A DNA stretch of 64,000 bases, from contig JAXMFU010000002.1 in NCBI GenBank assembly GCA_046347625.1, positions 124,001 through 188,000 of the forward strand. Reading direction: 5' to 3'. Within the stretch, counting starts at the first letter, position 1. Each line of letters starts with the position of its first letter. The notes beneath the pieces are model-generated. The model was not told where the DNA came from and did no database searches. It saw only the letters and a program-made list of their open reading frames with translations. Source of the DNA: CAIMUS01 sp046347625 (GTDB taxonomy: Bacteria > Pseudomonadota > Gammaproteobacteria > Competibacterales > Competibacteraceae). Below, piece after piece: positions 25,360 to 34,160 of the stretch. The position numbers were made by a program, and so were the translations under genes.

Positions 25360-26109
25360 TTACCGGGAACCATTCTGGACGTCCTGAATCGTCATCCGCA
25401 GGGTTTCCTTGCCCTCTTCCTGGCGGACCATTTGCACCGGCAGATAACCCAATTGCGGCGCGAACCAAAAGGTCGTGATATCATCTTCACTACCGGGTTT
25501 GTCCCGATGACTGCTGATTCGCAGCGTACGCAACTTGCCCAGTGGAGTTGACAGCGTTTCCTCGCCTTCCTGGGTCGCCAGATAGGTCTTCAGCCGGATA
25601 TTGCTCAGCAAGGTATATTGGGGAATTTTGCGACCTTGCTGCAAATTGCGCATGGCCAGTAAATACAGACTCAAGGGGTCCACAACCCCGTCGGTCAATT
25701 GCAGGGTGCGTTGCTCATCGTTTTCCCAGGCATCGATGGTTTTATTCTGCCAGTTGAAAACTGCGTGGGTTTCGGATTTCTTGAGGGTATTGGCGGTTTG
25801 TTCATAACGTAGGGGATGGATGGCATCTTTCAGAAATTCACCTTCGGCCTGAGAATTGATGGTACCAACCACCCCGGAAACCAGGCTGCTCAGTTGGTAC
25901 CGGCCATTGCCGGCATCGATAAGCGTCAGTTCCATCGTGCCCTTGACACTCAGAGCGACCGGTTTGAGCGGAACGACGACAGTGCCGCTATAACGCGCTT
26001 TGAAGGGATGGATCGGCAGACTGTCCGCCGATAGGCCGGACGTTGCCGGCAGTAGTCCCAACAGGGTTATCAGCATTACTTTAAGAACACGGATTTTCAT
26101 GACCCTCAT
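25360..26109 (-). CDS. DUF3108 exported protein
   Basis: 249 aa with an N-terminal signal segment (MKIRVLKVMLITLLGLLPAT then SGLSADSLP). The DUF3108 pattern is visible: FKARYSG, LEYQLSS-like strand GRYQLSSLVSG, SQAEGEFLKDAIHPLRYEQT and FWFAPQLGYLPVQMVRQEEG. Periplasmic beta-rich protein, often next to purN in Gammaproteobacteria; role unknown. Its ATG overlaps the purN stop (ATGA), so it is the third gene of the purM-purN unit. A second ATG three codons later is equally possible. Confidence 0.83.
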   Translation of the reverse strand: MRVMKIRVLKVMLITLLGLLPATSGLSADSLPIHPFKARYSGTVVVPLKPVALSVKGTMELTLIDAGNGRYQLSSLVSGVVGTINSQAEGEFLKDAIHPLRYEQTANTLKKSETHAVFNWQNKTIDAWENDEQRTLQLTDGVVDPLSLYLLAMRNLQQGRKIPQYTLLSNIRLKTYLATQEGEETLSTPLGKLRTLRISSHRDKPGSEDDITTFWFAPQLGYLPVQMVRQEEGKETLRMTIQDVQNGSR

Positions 26110-26771
26110 GCCTGTTCCTCCTCCAGCCGGCGGGGGCTGGTCAGCAGCTTACCATCGAACACCACGTTATCACCCTGCATGCGGACCCTGCCTTCGGCGA
26201 ACCAGCGAATGGCCAGCGGATAGATCCGATGCTCCTGCGCCAGTACCCGTGCCGCCAGCGTATCGGGGTCGTCGTCCGGCAAAACCGGCACCCGCGCCTG
26301 GACGATCACCGGGCCACTGTCCAGTTCGGGAATCACGAAGTGGACGCTGGCACCATGCTCTTTGTCCCCGGCGGCGAGCGCCCGCTCATGGGTGTGCAGG
26401 CCACGGTATTTAGGCAATAGCGAAGGATGAATATTGAACAGCCGCCCCTGATAGTGCTCGACAAACTCGGGACTCAGAATCCGCATAAAGCCTGCCAGGA
26501 TAACGAGATCGGGGCGTTCGGCATTGATCCTTTCCCGCAGGGCGGCCTCGAACGTCGGCCGATCGGGAAAGACCTTATGATCCACAATCGCCGTGGGAAC
26601 TCCGGCCTGCCCGGCCCGTTCCAGTCCATAGGCATCGGGGCGGTTACTGATCACGACACAAATTTCCGCCGGCAGGGTGCCGCCGGTAGCACCGTCGAGA
26701 ATGGCCTGCAAATTACTGCCCCGCCCGGAAATCAGCACCACCAGACGAATCTTACGCTTGCTTTCACTCAT
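26106..26771 (-). CDS. purN: Phosphoribosylglycinamide formyltransferase
   Basis: 221 aa. Third step of purine synthesis: formyl transfer from 10-formyl-THF to GAR. Shows LVVLISGRGSNLQAILDG, catalytic Asn/His/Asp in FMRILSPEFV, FNIHPSLLPKYRGLHTHERA and GASVHFVIPELDSGPVI. Start overlaps purM stop by 4 nt. Confidence 0.97.
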   Translation of the reverse strand: MSESKRKIRLVVLISGRGSNLQAILDGATGGTLPAEICVVISNRPDAYGLERAGQAGVPTAIVDHKVFPDRPTFEAALRERINAERPDLVILAGFMRILSPEFVEHYQGRLFNIHPSLLPKYRGLHTHERALAAGDKEHGASVHFVIPELDSGPVIVQARVPVLPDDDPDTLAARVLAQEHRIYPLAIRWFAEGRVRMQGDNVVFDGKLLTSPRRLEEEQA

Positions 26772-27820
26772 CCACGTAACTCCACTCGCGGTAGGGTATC
26801 GCCCGCTTCGATATGACCCATTACAAAAACGCTCTCGCCGGCGGCACCGAGCAGTTCGAGCGCTCTATTCTGTGCAGCGGCGGCCACACAGACCACCATT
26901 CCCACGCCACAGTTGAAGGTGCGCCACATTTCGGCATCCGCCACTCCACCTCGGCGCTGCAACCAGTCGAAAACAGCCGGTCGCCGCCAGCTTCCCGTCT
27001 CGATAACGGCCCGCGTGCCCGTCGGCAGCACGCGGGGCAGATTTTCCGGCAAACCACCCCCGGTAATATGGGCCAGGGCGTGAACCTCGATCTCCGCCAG
27101 CAGTGCCAGCAGCGGCTTGACATAAATACGGGTAGGCGCCAGCAGGACTTCGCCCAGGGTGCGGCCGTCGAAAGGACTGTCCAGGGCGGTGCCGTCGATT
27201 TCTAGAATCTTGCGGATCAGCGAGTAGCCGTTCGAGTGCGGACCGGAGGACGCCAGGCCGATCAAGACATCGCCGGACTGTACCCGGCCACCGTCGATAA
27301 TGCATTCCTTTTCCACCACACCTACGCAGAAGCCCGCCAGATCGTAATCCGCATTGCTGTACATGCCGGGCATCTCGGCGGTCTCGCCACCCACCAGGGC
27401 GGCACCGGCCAGTTCGCAACCCCGGGCAATGCCCTGAACCACCTGGGTGGCAACGTCTACATCCAGCCGGCCGGTGGCATAGTAATCCAGAAAAAACAGC
27501 GGTTCCGCCCCGCAGACTACGATATCGTTGACGCACATGGCCACCAGATCGATCCCGATGGTGTCGTGCCGGCCCAAGGCCAGCGCCAGCCTGAGTTTAG
27601 TGCCGACCCCATCGGTACTGGAAACCAGCACCGGGTGTCGCCGGCGTTCCAGGGGCAACTCGAACAGCGCCCCGAAACCGCCGATGCCGGCCAATACGCC
27701 CGGTCGCGAGGTGCGTGCGGCCAGGGGCTTGATGCGTTCTACCAGCCGGTTGCCGGCGTCGATATCCACACCGGCGGCGCGATAGCTGAGTGCAGGGGAA
27801 GGAACGGATTGGTCTACCAC
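26768..27820 (-). CDS. purM: Phosphoribosylformylglycinamidine cyclo-ligase
   Basis: 350 aa from the GTG at 27820 (AAGG 8 nt upstream), which gives the normal family length; an ATG at 27898 would add an unrelated leader. AIR synthetase, fifth step of purine synthesis. Motifs: SYRAAGVDIDAGNRLVERIK, VSSTDGVGTKLRLA, GIDLVAMCVNDIVVCGAEPL, VGGETAEMPGMY, LIGLASSGPHSNGYSLIRKI and AHITGGGLPENLPRVLP. First gene of the leftward purM-purN-DUF3108 unit, divergent from the perM/hda cluster. Confidence 0.97.
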   Translation of the reverse strand: MVDQSVPSPALSYRAAGVDIDAGNRLVERIKPLAARTSRPGVLAGIGGFGALFELPLERRRHPVLVSSTDGVGTKLRLALALGRHDTIGIDLVAMCVNDIVVCGAEPLFFLDYYATGRLDVDVATQVVQGIARGCELAGAALVGGETAEMPGMYSNADYDLAGFCVGVVEKECIIDGGRVQSGDVLIGLASSGPHSNGYSLIRKILEIDGTALDSPFDGRTLGEVLLAPTRIYVKPLLALLAEIEVHALAHITGGGLPENLPRVLPTGTRAVIETGSWRRPAVFDWLQRRGGVADAEMWRTFNCGVGMVVCVAAAAQNRALELLGAAGESVFVMGHIEAGDTLPRVELRG

Positions 27821-27987
27821 AATGCTTGCCTTAAGATAGTAAAATAATTGAAGGTAGCCCTTGGCTGGCAAGGAATGTGTTATTTTACCGACTGTCATGG
27901 CTATTCGGTTAACTTAACTTCAGCCCGTTTATTGCCGGTCTCCTAAATTTGTCCTCGCTCTATTCTTACTGTCACTGAGGCTTCACC

Positions 27988-28548
27988 TTGAGACCCCGCG
28001 ATATTCCCAACCTGATTACCGTCATGCGCCTGCTGCTGGTGGCGCCGATTCTCCGGCTGCTACTGCAAAATGACTATGCCGGCGCCCTGAGTCTTTTTGT
28101 GCTCGCCGGGATGTCCGATCTGGTGGATGGCTATTTAGCCAAAACCTATGGCTGGACCAGTGAACTGGGTGGGATACTCGATCCCCTGGCGGATAAACTG
28201 CTGCTGGTCGGCACGCTCCTGGTGCTGGGCTGGCAGGGTGAGTTACCGATCTGGCTGGTGGCCATCGCCATTGGTCGGGATGTGATCATCGTCAGCATGG
28301 GGGTCCTCTATCACTACCTGATCGAGCCTTTCAAGGCCGAACCGCTGCTGATCAGTAAGCTCAATACCTTGCTGCAACTCGCTCTGGTGGCGACGGTGAT
28401 CTTCAGTAAGGTGGTGCCCCTGCCCGAAGCGTTGGTGCTGATGCTGGTCTATGCGACCGCCTTGACCACGATCTGGAGCGGCGGCGCCTATGTCTGGGAG
28501 TGGGGCTGGCGCGCCTGGTTCAAGGTGAGAAGAACTCATGCCTCGTGA
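27988..28548 (+). CDS. CDP-alcohol phosphatidyltransferase family protein
   Basis: 186 aa from a TTG start (LRPRDIPNLITVMRLLL) with TGAGG upstream. Membrane protein with the CDP-alcohol signature D-G-x2-A-x-x8-G-x3-D-x3-D: SDLVDGYLAKTYGWTSELGG then ILDPLADKLLLVG. It resembles PgsA but sits in the perM-hda neighbourhood rather than near uvrC, so it may be a second, cardiolipin- or PG-related enzyme. Overlaps perM by 11 nt. Confidence 0.88.
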   Translation: MRPRDIPNLITVMRLLLVAPILRLLLQNDYAGALSLFVLAGMSDLVDGYLAKTYGWTSELGGILDPLADKLLLVGTLLVLGWQGELPIWLVAIAIGRDVIIVSMGVLYHYLIEPFKAEPLLISKLNTLLQLALVATVIFSKVVPLPEALVLMLVYATALTTIWSGGAYVWEWGWRAWFKVRRTHAS

Positions 28549-29599
28549 AACCAAAATCTGGATCGGTCTGGGTTTACTGGTGGGGCTGGGCCTGCTGCTC
28601 TATCTGCTGAGTCCGATTTTGACTCCCTTTCTGCTATCGGCGGCGCTGGCCTACCTGGGCGATCCCTTGGTCGACAGGATCGAACTGTGGCTGCCCAAGC
28701 TGTCCCGTACCGAAGCCGTCGTGATTGTCTTCCTGGTCATTTTCCTGGTCCTGACCATTCTCGTATTGTTCTGGCTGCCTTTGCTGATCCGGCAGATCAA
28801 TATCCTGGTTGCCAACCTGCCGGCGTTTCTGGAGTGGCTCCAGACGAGCATTCTGCCCCGGCTGCAGAGCTATTGGGGCGTCGATCCAACACTGTTCGAA
28901 TTCAGCCGGTTGCGCGCCGCGCTGAGCGGCCATCTGGATACACTCGGCGATATCGCCGGCATGGTATTGTCATCGCTCGGCAAATCGTCATTGACGATCA
29001 TGGCCTGGCTGATTCAACTGCTGTTGATTCCGGTGGTTACCTTCTATCTCTTGCGGGACTGGGACCTTCTGGTAGCGCAGGTTCAAAGCCTGCTGCCACG
29101 CCGGATCGAGCCGGTGGTATCCAGGCTGGCACGAGAATCCGATGAAGTGTTGGGCGCTTTCCTGCTCGGCCAGTTTATGGTGATGCTGATTCTAAGCGCG
29201 GTTTATTCGATTGGCCTGCTGGCGGTGGGGGTAAATTTTGCTCTGGTCATCGGTGTCCTGGCCGGTCTGTTGTGCTTCGTGCCCTATCTGGGTCTGATCG
29301 TGGGACTGACCGCAGCGAGTATCGCCGCCTTGATTCAGTTCCAGGATTTGCTGCATCTGCTGCTGGTGTGGGCGGTGTTCGGTGTCGGTCAGATGCTGGA
29401 GGGCTCGGTGTTGACGCCCAAGCTGGTGGGCGACCGCATCGGGCTGCATCCCGTGGCGGTCATCTTTGCGGTGCTGACGGGAGGCCATCTATTCGGTTTT
29501 CTGGGGATATTGCTGGCCCTGCCGACGGCGGCGGTGATCATGGTGTTGCTCCGTCATACCCGCGACGAATATTTGCAGAGTGTGTTGTACGATGGCTGA
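28538..29599 (+). CDS. perM: AI-2E/PerM family transporter-like membrane protein
   Basis: 353 aa, about seven to eight membrane segments. N-terminal LYLLSPILTPFLLSAALAYL with DPLVDRIE; C-terminal LEGSVLTPKLVGDRIGLHPV and AVIFAVLTGGHLFGFLGILLAL, typical of the AI-2E/PerM superfamily. Substrate unknown. In many Gammaproteobacteria it lies just before hda, as here (8-nt overlap). Confidence 0.92.
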   Translation: MPRETKIWIGLGLLVGLGLLLYLLSPILTPFLLSAALAYLGDPLVDRIELWLPKLSRTEAVVIVFLVIFLVLTILVLFWLPLLIRQINILVANLPAFLEWLQTSILPRLQSYWGVDPTLFEFSRLRAALSGHLDTLGDIAGMVLSSLGKSSLTIMAWLIQLLLIPVVTFYLLRDWDLLVAQVQSLLPRRIEPVVSRLARESDEVLGAFLLGQFMVMLILSAVYSIGLLAVGVNFALVIGVLAGLLCFVPYLGLIVGLTAASIAALIQFQDLLHLLLVWAVFGVGQMLEGSVLTPKLVGDRIGLHPVAVIFAVLTGGHLFGFLGILLALPTAAVIMVLLRHTRDEYLQSVLYDG

Positions 29600-30320
29600 G
29601 ACGACCTCCCGGCAGAGTCAACTGACGCTGAATCTGAACCTGCGGGACAGCGCTACCTTCGACAGTTATGTGGCGGGTCCCAATAGCCAGGCTGTCACCT
29701 ATCTGCGCCGTCTGGCCGGCCATGGCTGGGAACCCGGCGTCTATCTCTGGGGAGCGCCCGGCACCGGCAAGAGCCATCTTTTACAGGCCGTCTGTCATGC
29801 CGCCGGTACGGCGGGCGCGGCGGCTGTCTATCTGCCGATGGAGATTGCCGATCGGTTTCCCAGCGAAGCCCTGAACGGCCTGGAAAATCTAAGCCGGATC
29901 TGCATCGATGATATCGAAGCGATTGCCGGTCGGCGCGACTGGGAGATTGCCCTGGTCCATTTGATCGACCGGGTCCAGGCGGCCGGCGGCGGCCTGGTGG
30001 TTACGGGCCATGCGGCACCGTTGGCTCTCGGCCTGGAGTTGCTACAGCTCAGTTCCCGTCTGGCCGGCGGCCTGACTTTGCAGCTCCATGCCCTGGATGA
30101 AGCCGATAAATTGCAGGCCCTGCAATTGCGGGCCGCCCGCCGTGGCCTGGCGCTGACCGTGGAAGCCGGACGCTATCTGGTACGACATTACGGCCAGGAT
30201 ATGAATCGGCTGTTCGCCGCCCTGGAAACCGTCGATCGGGCCTCCCTGGCGGCCCAGCGGAAACTGACGATTCCCTTTATGCGGGATGTGTTGGGTAGTT
30301 CGATTTTAAAAACCGATTAG
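29592..30320 (+). CDS. hda: DnaA-homologous regulator Hda
   Basis: 242 aa from the ATG at 29592, overlapping perM by 8 nt. AAA+ fold of the DnaA family: GAPGTGKSHLLQAVCHAA (Walker A), ICIDDIEAIAG (Walker B), SSRLAGG (arginine-finger region) and DMNRLFAALETVDRASLAAQ. N-terminal QLTLNLNLRDSATF contains the clamp-binding QL-x-L-x-L motif. Hda with the beta clamp stimulates ATP hydrolysis on DnaA, preventing re-initiation. The stop codon TAG opens a four-unit tandem repeat. Confidence 0.95.
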   Translation: MAETTSRQSQLTLNLNLRDSATFDSYVAGPNSQAVTYLRRLAGHGWEPGVYLWGAPGTGKSHLLQAVCHAAGTAGAAAVYLPMEIADRFPSEALNGLENLSRICIDDIEAIAGRRDWEIALVHLIDRVQAAGGGLVVTGHAAPLALGLELLQLSSRLAGGLTLQLHALDEADKLQALQLRAARRGLALTVEAGRYLVRHYGQDMNRLFAALETVDRASLAAQRKLTIPFMRDVLGSSILKTD

Positions 30321-30357
30321 AAACTGATAGAAACTGATAGAAACTGATAGAAACTGA
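30318..30357 (+). repeat. Tandem repeat TAGAAACTGA x4 starting at the hda stop codon
   Basis: Four perfect 10-bp units (30318-30327, 30328-30337, 30338-30347, 30348-30357). The first three bases are the hda TAG stop. Each unit also has TGA, and the period of 10 places stops in all three frames. Confidence 0.95.
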
Positions 30358-30507
30358 GTAAACTGGTGGGTTGCAAGAATATAAAGGATGGTCTAGCTTT
30401 AAGAATGGATAAAGTCGTGATCCAGGACGGTGGTTGAGCCTGTCCAGTGACGGGCCAACGCCACATTGATGTACCAGCCAGACCATCTGATAACCGGAGG
30501 ACAAACG

Positions 30508-30714
30508 ATGAGCGTTTACAAAGTAGTCGAACTGATCGGTACCAGCGAGCAAAGTTGGGAAGATGCCGCAAAAAACGCGGTGGAGCAGGCCTCGAAGACG
30601 CTGCGTCAGTTACGGGTTGCCGAAGTCAAGGAACTGGATGTAGCCATCGATGACGCCGGCGCTTTGACCTATCGCGCCAAGGTCAGTCTCAGCTTGAAGT
30701 ACGAGGGCGATTGA
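30508..30714 (+). CDS. Dodecin family flavin-binding protein
   Basis: 68 aa with CGGAGG 7 nt before the ATG. Reads SVYKVVELIGTSEQSWEDAA, then KTLRQLRVAEVKELD and YRAKVSLSLKYEG, the full dodecin pattern including the flavin-stacking Trp in QSWEDA. Dodecamers store FMN or riboflavin. Stand-alone gene followed by a terminator. Confidence 0.95.
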   Translation: MSVYKVVELIGTSEQSWEDAAKNAVEQASKTLRQLRVAEVKELDVAIDDAGALTYRAKVSLSLKYEGD

Positions 30715-30755
30715 TCGTCCTGTAGTGATTGAAGTTAATCGTTTTTAATTTCAGC

Positions 30756-30785
30756 AAGCCCACTCGTTGCAGTGGGCTTCTTATT
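30756..30785 (+). terminator. Intrinsic terminator after the dodecin gene
   Basis: Stem AAGCCCACT (30756-30764), 6-nt loop, AGTGGGCTT (30771-30779), followed by CTTATTT. Lies 41 nt after the dodecin stop. Confidence 0.8.
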
Positions 30786-30959
30786 TGCGCTTTACCGATA
30801 AGATCGAATATCAGGGTCCTGTATCCTTGTCGGGTTACGACGCGCCGGCCACATCTCTGCCGGCTCCACACGAGGCAGGGGGCGCGCCTAACCCGACCTA
30901 TGAGAATTTTCACGGTAACCCGACCTGTGGGAAGATTTTCACAACAACTACGACCAGAA

Positions 30960-31571
30960 TCAGCGTAAGCCGGAATCGGTCTGCGCCAGCCGCTGTGCAA
31001 TCTCCGCCAGGCGCCGCCCCAGACTACGACACAGTTGCTTTTCCTCGGGACTCAACGTAGGGCGAGTCTCCGTACCGGACCAGTGGCTGGGACCGTAGGG
31101 CGTGCCACCGCTACGGGTTTTCATCAGCGCCGTCTCGGTATACGGAACGCCCACGATCAGCATGCCATGATGCAGCAGGGGCAACATCATCGAGAGCAGC
31201 GTTGTCTCGTGACCGCCGTGCAGACTGGACGCCGCCGTGAAGACCGCCGCCGGTTTGCCGGCCAGAGCACCGGACAACCAAAGGCTGCTGGTCGAGTCTA
31301 AAAAATATTTGAGTGGGGCCGCCATATTGCCGAAACGAGTGGGACTGCCCAGTGCCAGGCCGGCGCACTCTTGCAGGTCCTCCAGGCTGGCATAGGGTGG
31401 CCCGGACGGCGGGATGCTATCCGCCACCGCCTCGCAGACTGGAGAGACCGGCGGCACCGTACGCAGCCGGGCCTGCATGCCGGCGACTTCTTCTATGCCC
31501 CTGGCAAGCAGACGGGCCATTTCCGCCGTACCGCCGGTACGGCTGTAGTAAAGTACCAGAATATCGGCCAT
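30960..31571 (-). CDS. wrbA: NAD(P)H:quinone oxidoreductase, WrbA-type flavodoxin-like
   Basis: 203 aa. FMN phosphate loop LVLYYSRTGGTAEMA, then GLALGSPTRFGNMAAPLKYF, SSLHGGHETTLLSM and GGTPYGPSHW, the WrbA family signature. Cytosolic two-electron quinone reductase that limits semiquinone formation. Single leftward gene with no obvious operon. Confidence 0.94.
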   Translation of the reverse strand: MADILVLYYSRTGGTAEMARLLARGIEEVAGMQARLRTVPPVSPVCEAVADSIPPSGPPYASLEDLQECAGLALGSPTRFGNMAAPLKYFLDSTSSLWLSGALAGKPAAVFTAASSLHGGHETTLLSMMLPLLHHGMLIVGVPYTETALMKTRSGGTPYGPSHWSGTETRPTLSPEEKQLCRSLGRRLAEIAQRLAQTDSGLR

Positions 31572-31649
31572 GGTGAGGTGACCCCGAACTGAAACACTGT
31601 CGCTTGCTTGACGCTCGCGCCGGTGGATGCTAGCTTGAATGAATCAATC

Positions 31650-31967
31650 ATGTGGATCGATCTTACCGTAAACTTGTATAAAAAACTTTCTCTGCTATTG
31701 GCTCCTTCGCTCTTTCTGGCGGCCTGTGCCAGCGCTCCGGTACAGGAAATGAGCGACGCCCGGCAAGCGATCCGCTCGGCGGAAGAAGCACAGGCAGCAC
31801 AGTATGCGCCGCAGCAACTGCGGGCGGCCCAAGTATCTCTGGAAAAGGCCCAGGATAATCTGGAAGCCGGCGCCTACTGGAGCGCCAGGCGGCTCGCCAT
31901 GGATGCCTGGTATCAGGCGATCGAGGCACGAGAACAGGCGATGCATCTGAAAAAAACTAACCGCTGA
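31650..31967 (+). CDS. DUF4398-type outer-membrane lipoprotein
   Basis: 105 aa from the ATG at 31650. A lipobox (SLFLAACASAP, Cys near residue 27) is followed by a helical DUF4398 region: ARQAIRSAEEAQAAQYAPQQ, LRAAQVSLEKAQDNLEAGAY and ARRLAMDAWYQAIEAREQAM. Probably an envelope lipoprotein; function of the family is unknown. No clear ribosome site; a TTG start at 31674 is possible. Confidence 0.75.
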   Translation: MWIDLTVNLYKKLSLLLAPSLFLAACASAPVQEMSDARQAIRSAEEAQAAQYAPQQLRAAQVSLEKAQDNLEAGAYWSARRLAMDAWYQAIEAREQAMHLKKTNR

Positions 31968-32024
31968 CCGCCAGGCGTGCTTGGCATCACTTTTGCTAAC
32001 GTTGGTGGGCGAGCAAGCTTATCG

Positions 32025-32294
32025 ATGAAAATCTGTATTCGCTGCTATGTATCCGGTATCGTGCAGGGAGTGGGATATCGCTATTACACCCATCGCAAAG
32101 CCTTGCAACTGGGACTCGATGGTTATGCCCGTAATCTGGATGACGGCCGGGTGGAAGTGCTGGCCTGCGGCGAGGAGACCGCGGTCAGGGAATTGCGTGA
32201 GTGGTTATGGCAAGGACCGCGCTGGGCACGGGTCACGGATGTGCAATGGGAACAGATGCCGGTCGAAGATTACTACGGTTTTACCACCGACTGA
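32025..32294 (+). CDS. acyP: Acylphosphatase
   Basis: 89 aa from the ATG at 32025. Contains CIRCYVSGIVQGVGYRYYTH with the phosphate-binding Arg, and GYARNLDDGRVEVLACGEE with the catalytic Asn. Hydrolyses carboxyl-phosphate bonds. Confidence 0.94.
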   Translation: MKICIRCYVSGIVQGVGYRYYTHRKALQLGLDGYARNLDDGRVEVLACGEETAVRELREWLWQGPRWARVTDVQWEQMPVEDYYGFTTD

Positions 32295-32696
32295 TGAGGG
32301 GTTTGTGGGTAGTGGCTAGTGGCTGGTTTTACCATCGACTGAGCCATAAATTTGCTCGTGACGCTTGACTTATTCACAGTTTTCGTTCTCAGGCAAGATG
32401 GCCTTCAAGCCGGCCTCCGATCTTCCTCCGGCTCCAGGCATAGTTTTTAATGCATTGATTTTGATTGATATTTTACCTGAGCAAAAAGTAGTCAAAGCGG
32501 CATTTGGCCAAGCGGAACGTGGACTTAGCAGCAGTGGGCAAGAGTTATCCACAGACTTATCCACAGGTTCTGTGGATAAGATGAATTCTTAAAAACAGAG
32601 AAACAGCTTAGCAACAAATGGATAAATTTAATACAATCTGTTGCAATTATGATAACAAAGTAGGCTTGGCATACAATTTGGTGCTTCTCCTCTTAC
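32295..32696. other. 400-bp non-coding region with the DnaA-box cluster
   Basis: No supported gene. It contains three perfect DnaA boxes (32545-32579) followed by an AT-rich stretch to about 32690 that carries short A/T runs. It separates rightward acyP from the leftward qmcA-nfeD end. Confidence 0.6.
32545..32579. promoter_or_regulatory. Cluster of three perfect DnaA boxes
   Basis: TTATCCACA at 32545-32553 and again at 32557-32565 on the plus strand, and the same nonamer inverted (TGTGGATAA) at 32571-32579. Spacers are 3 and 5 bp. Three consensus R1-type boxes in 35 bp is far above chance. The two-plus-one inverted layout recalls the core of DnaA-reactivating sequences, or a titration site. 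No dnaA or gidA is nearby, so a main origin is unlikely. Confidence 0.85.
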
Positions 32697-33179
32697 TTAA
32701 GAAGGGTAACGTACTGTAACGTCAGCCGGCGTTACTTCGGGTTTCACCTTCAGCATCACACCGTCCACTCCGATCACTCGCACCTGGGTTCCAGCCGGGC
32801 AATCGGCACCGACAACTTTCCAGATCGAATCGTCCACCCGCACTTTGCCCTGGCCGTTGACGATGGGCGCAGTCAGGGTCAATACCCGGCCGATATACTG
32901 ATGGCCGCGGCGATTGAGCCAAGGCTCGGTGGAGTGCAGGGTGTGCTTGCGGAAATAGGCCCACCACAGGCTTAGCGAGACCAGCGATAGCAGCGCGAAC
33001 GACAGCCATTGCCACTGCCAGTTCAGATCCGGGAACAGGAACACCAGCAGCCCCACGACCAGCGCGGCACTACCGAGCCATACCATAAAGGTGCCGGGCA
33101 ACAGCATTTCCAAGATGATCAGGATAAAGCCGAGCAGCCACCAATCCCAGTAGGCCGGACCGGCCGGCAGGCCGCTCAT
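32697..33179 (-). CDS. nfeD: NfeD family membrane protein
   Basis: 160 aa, short NfeD form: three N-terminal membrane segments (WWLLGFILIILEMLLPGTFM and following) and a C-terminal OB-fold with IGRVLTLTAPIVNGQGKVRV, DDSIWKVVG and DCPAGTQVRVIGVDGVMLKV. NfeD proteins partner with the stomatin-like gene directly upstream (4-nt overlap) in membrane-domain quality control. Confidence 0.93.
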   Translation of the reverse strand: MSGLPAGPAYWDWWLLGFILIILEMLLPGTFMVWLGSAALVVGLLVFLFPDLNWQWQWLSFALLSLVSLSLWWAYFRKHTLHSTEPWLNRRGHQYIGRVLTLTAPIVNGQGKVRVDDSIWKVVGADCPAGTQVRVIGVDGVMLKVKPEVTPADVTVRYPS

Positions 33180-34111
33180 GACCGGCTCTCGCGTGGGTTG
33201 ATAATCTGCCGGGTCAATTCGCCGATACCACCCAGCGCACCAATGACGCTGCTGGCCTCCAGGGGAAGAAACAGAATCTTCTGATTGGGCGAATCGGCGA
33301 ATTTGCCCAGCGCTTCGACATATTTCTGAGCCACGAAGTAATTGACCGCCTGCACACTGCCCTTACCGATGGCATCCGATACCATCAGGGTGGCGCGGGC
33401 CTCGGCCTGGGCCAGGCGCTCCCTGGCTTCGGCTTCTCGAAAGGCGGCCTCTTTGCGTCCTTCCGCCTCCAGGATGGCGGCCTGTTTTTCTCCCTCGGCC
33501 CGTAGAATCTGTGCCTGCCGCTGGCCTTCCGCCTCCAGGATGGCGGCACGTTTGTCCCGTTCGGCCTTCATCTGACGCGCCATCGAATCCACCAGATCCT
33601 TGGGTGGCGTAATATCCTTGATCTCGACCCGTGCCACCTTGATTCCCCAGGGCGTGGTGGCGTCATTGACTACATCCAGCAGGCGGGCATTGATTTCATC
33701 GCGCTTGGAAAGCAGCTCATCCAGATCCATCGATCCCATCACCGTGCGCAGATTGGTAATCGTCAGGTTCAGGATGGCGTATTCTCGATTCCGGACTTCA
33801 TAGGCGGCTCTGGCCGCATCCAGCACCTGATAGAACACCACCCCATCGACTGTTACCATGGCATTGTCCTTGGTAATGACCTCCTGGGAGGGAACATCCA
33901 GTACGGTTTCCATCATATTGATTTTATGCCCGATCCTGTCGACCACCGGAAAAATAAAGCTAAGTCCCGGCGGCAAGGTACGGATATAGCGGCCCAGCCG
34001 CTCCACGGTATATTCCATCCCCTGGGGAACCTGCTGGACACTGAGAAAGATAGCCACGATCACTAGAATGACGAGGGCCCATAAAGCAATTGCAGCAGAA
34101 CCGATAATCAC
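33176..34111 (-). CDS. qmcA: SPFH/stomatin-like protein QmcA
   Basis: 311 aa. One N-terminal membrane segment (IALWALVILVIVAIFL), then the SPFH domain: VPQGMEYTVERLGRYIRTLP, PGLSFIFPVVDRIGHKINMM and ALRTVMGSMDLDELLSKRD-like LRTVMGSMDLDELL. A long coiled-coil region follows with repeated EAEGxRQAxIL units. Forms membrane-bound oligomers with NfeD. Confidence 0.95.
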   Translation of the reverse strand: MIIGSAAIALWALVILVIVAIFLSVQQVPQGMEYTVERLGRYIRTLPPGLSFIFPVVDRIGHKINMMETVLDVPSQEVITKDNAMVTVDGVVFYQVLDAARAAYEVRNREYAILNLTITNLRTVMGSMDLDELLSKRDEINARLLDVVNDATTPWGIKVARVEIKDITPPKDLVDSMARQMKAERDKRAAILEAEGQRQAQILRAEGEKQAAILEAEGRKEAAFREAEARERLAQAEARATLMVSDAIGKGSVQAVNYFVAQKYVEALGKFADSPNQKILFLPLEASSVIGALGGIGELTRQIINPRESRS

Positions 34112-34160
34112 CTAAAGCCTCTTCTTGCCGGCTCGTGTAGCCGGTTGTTGTCAATTGGAT

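Noticed and set aside
32545..32579. Main chromosomal origin
   Set aside because: Only three boxes, and no dnaA, dnaN, gidA or rpmH in the window; a regulatory DnaA site is more likely.
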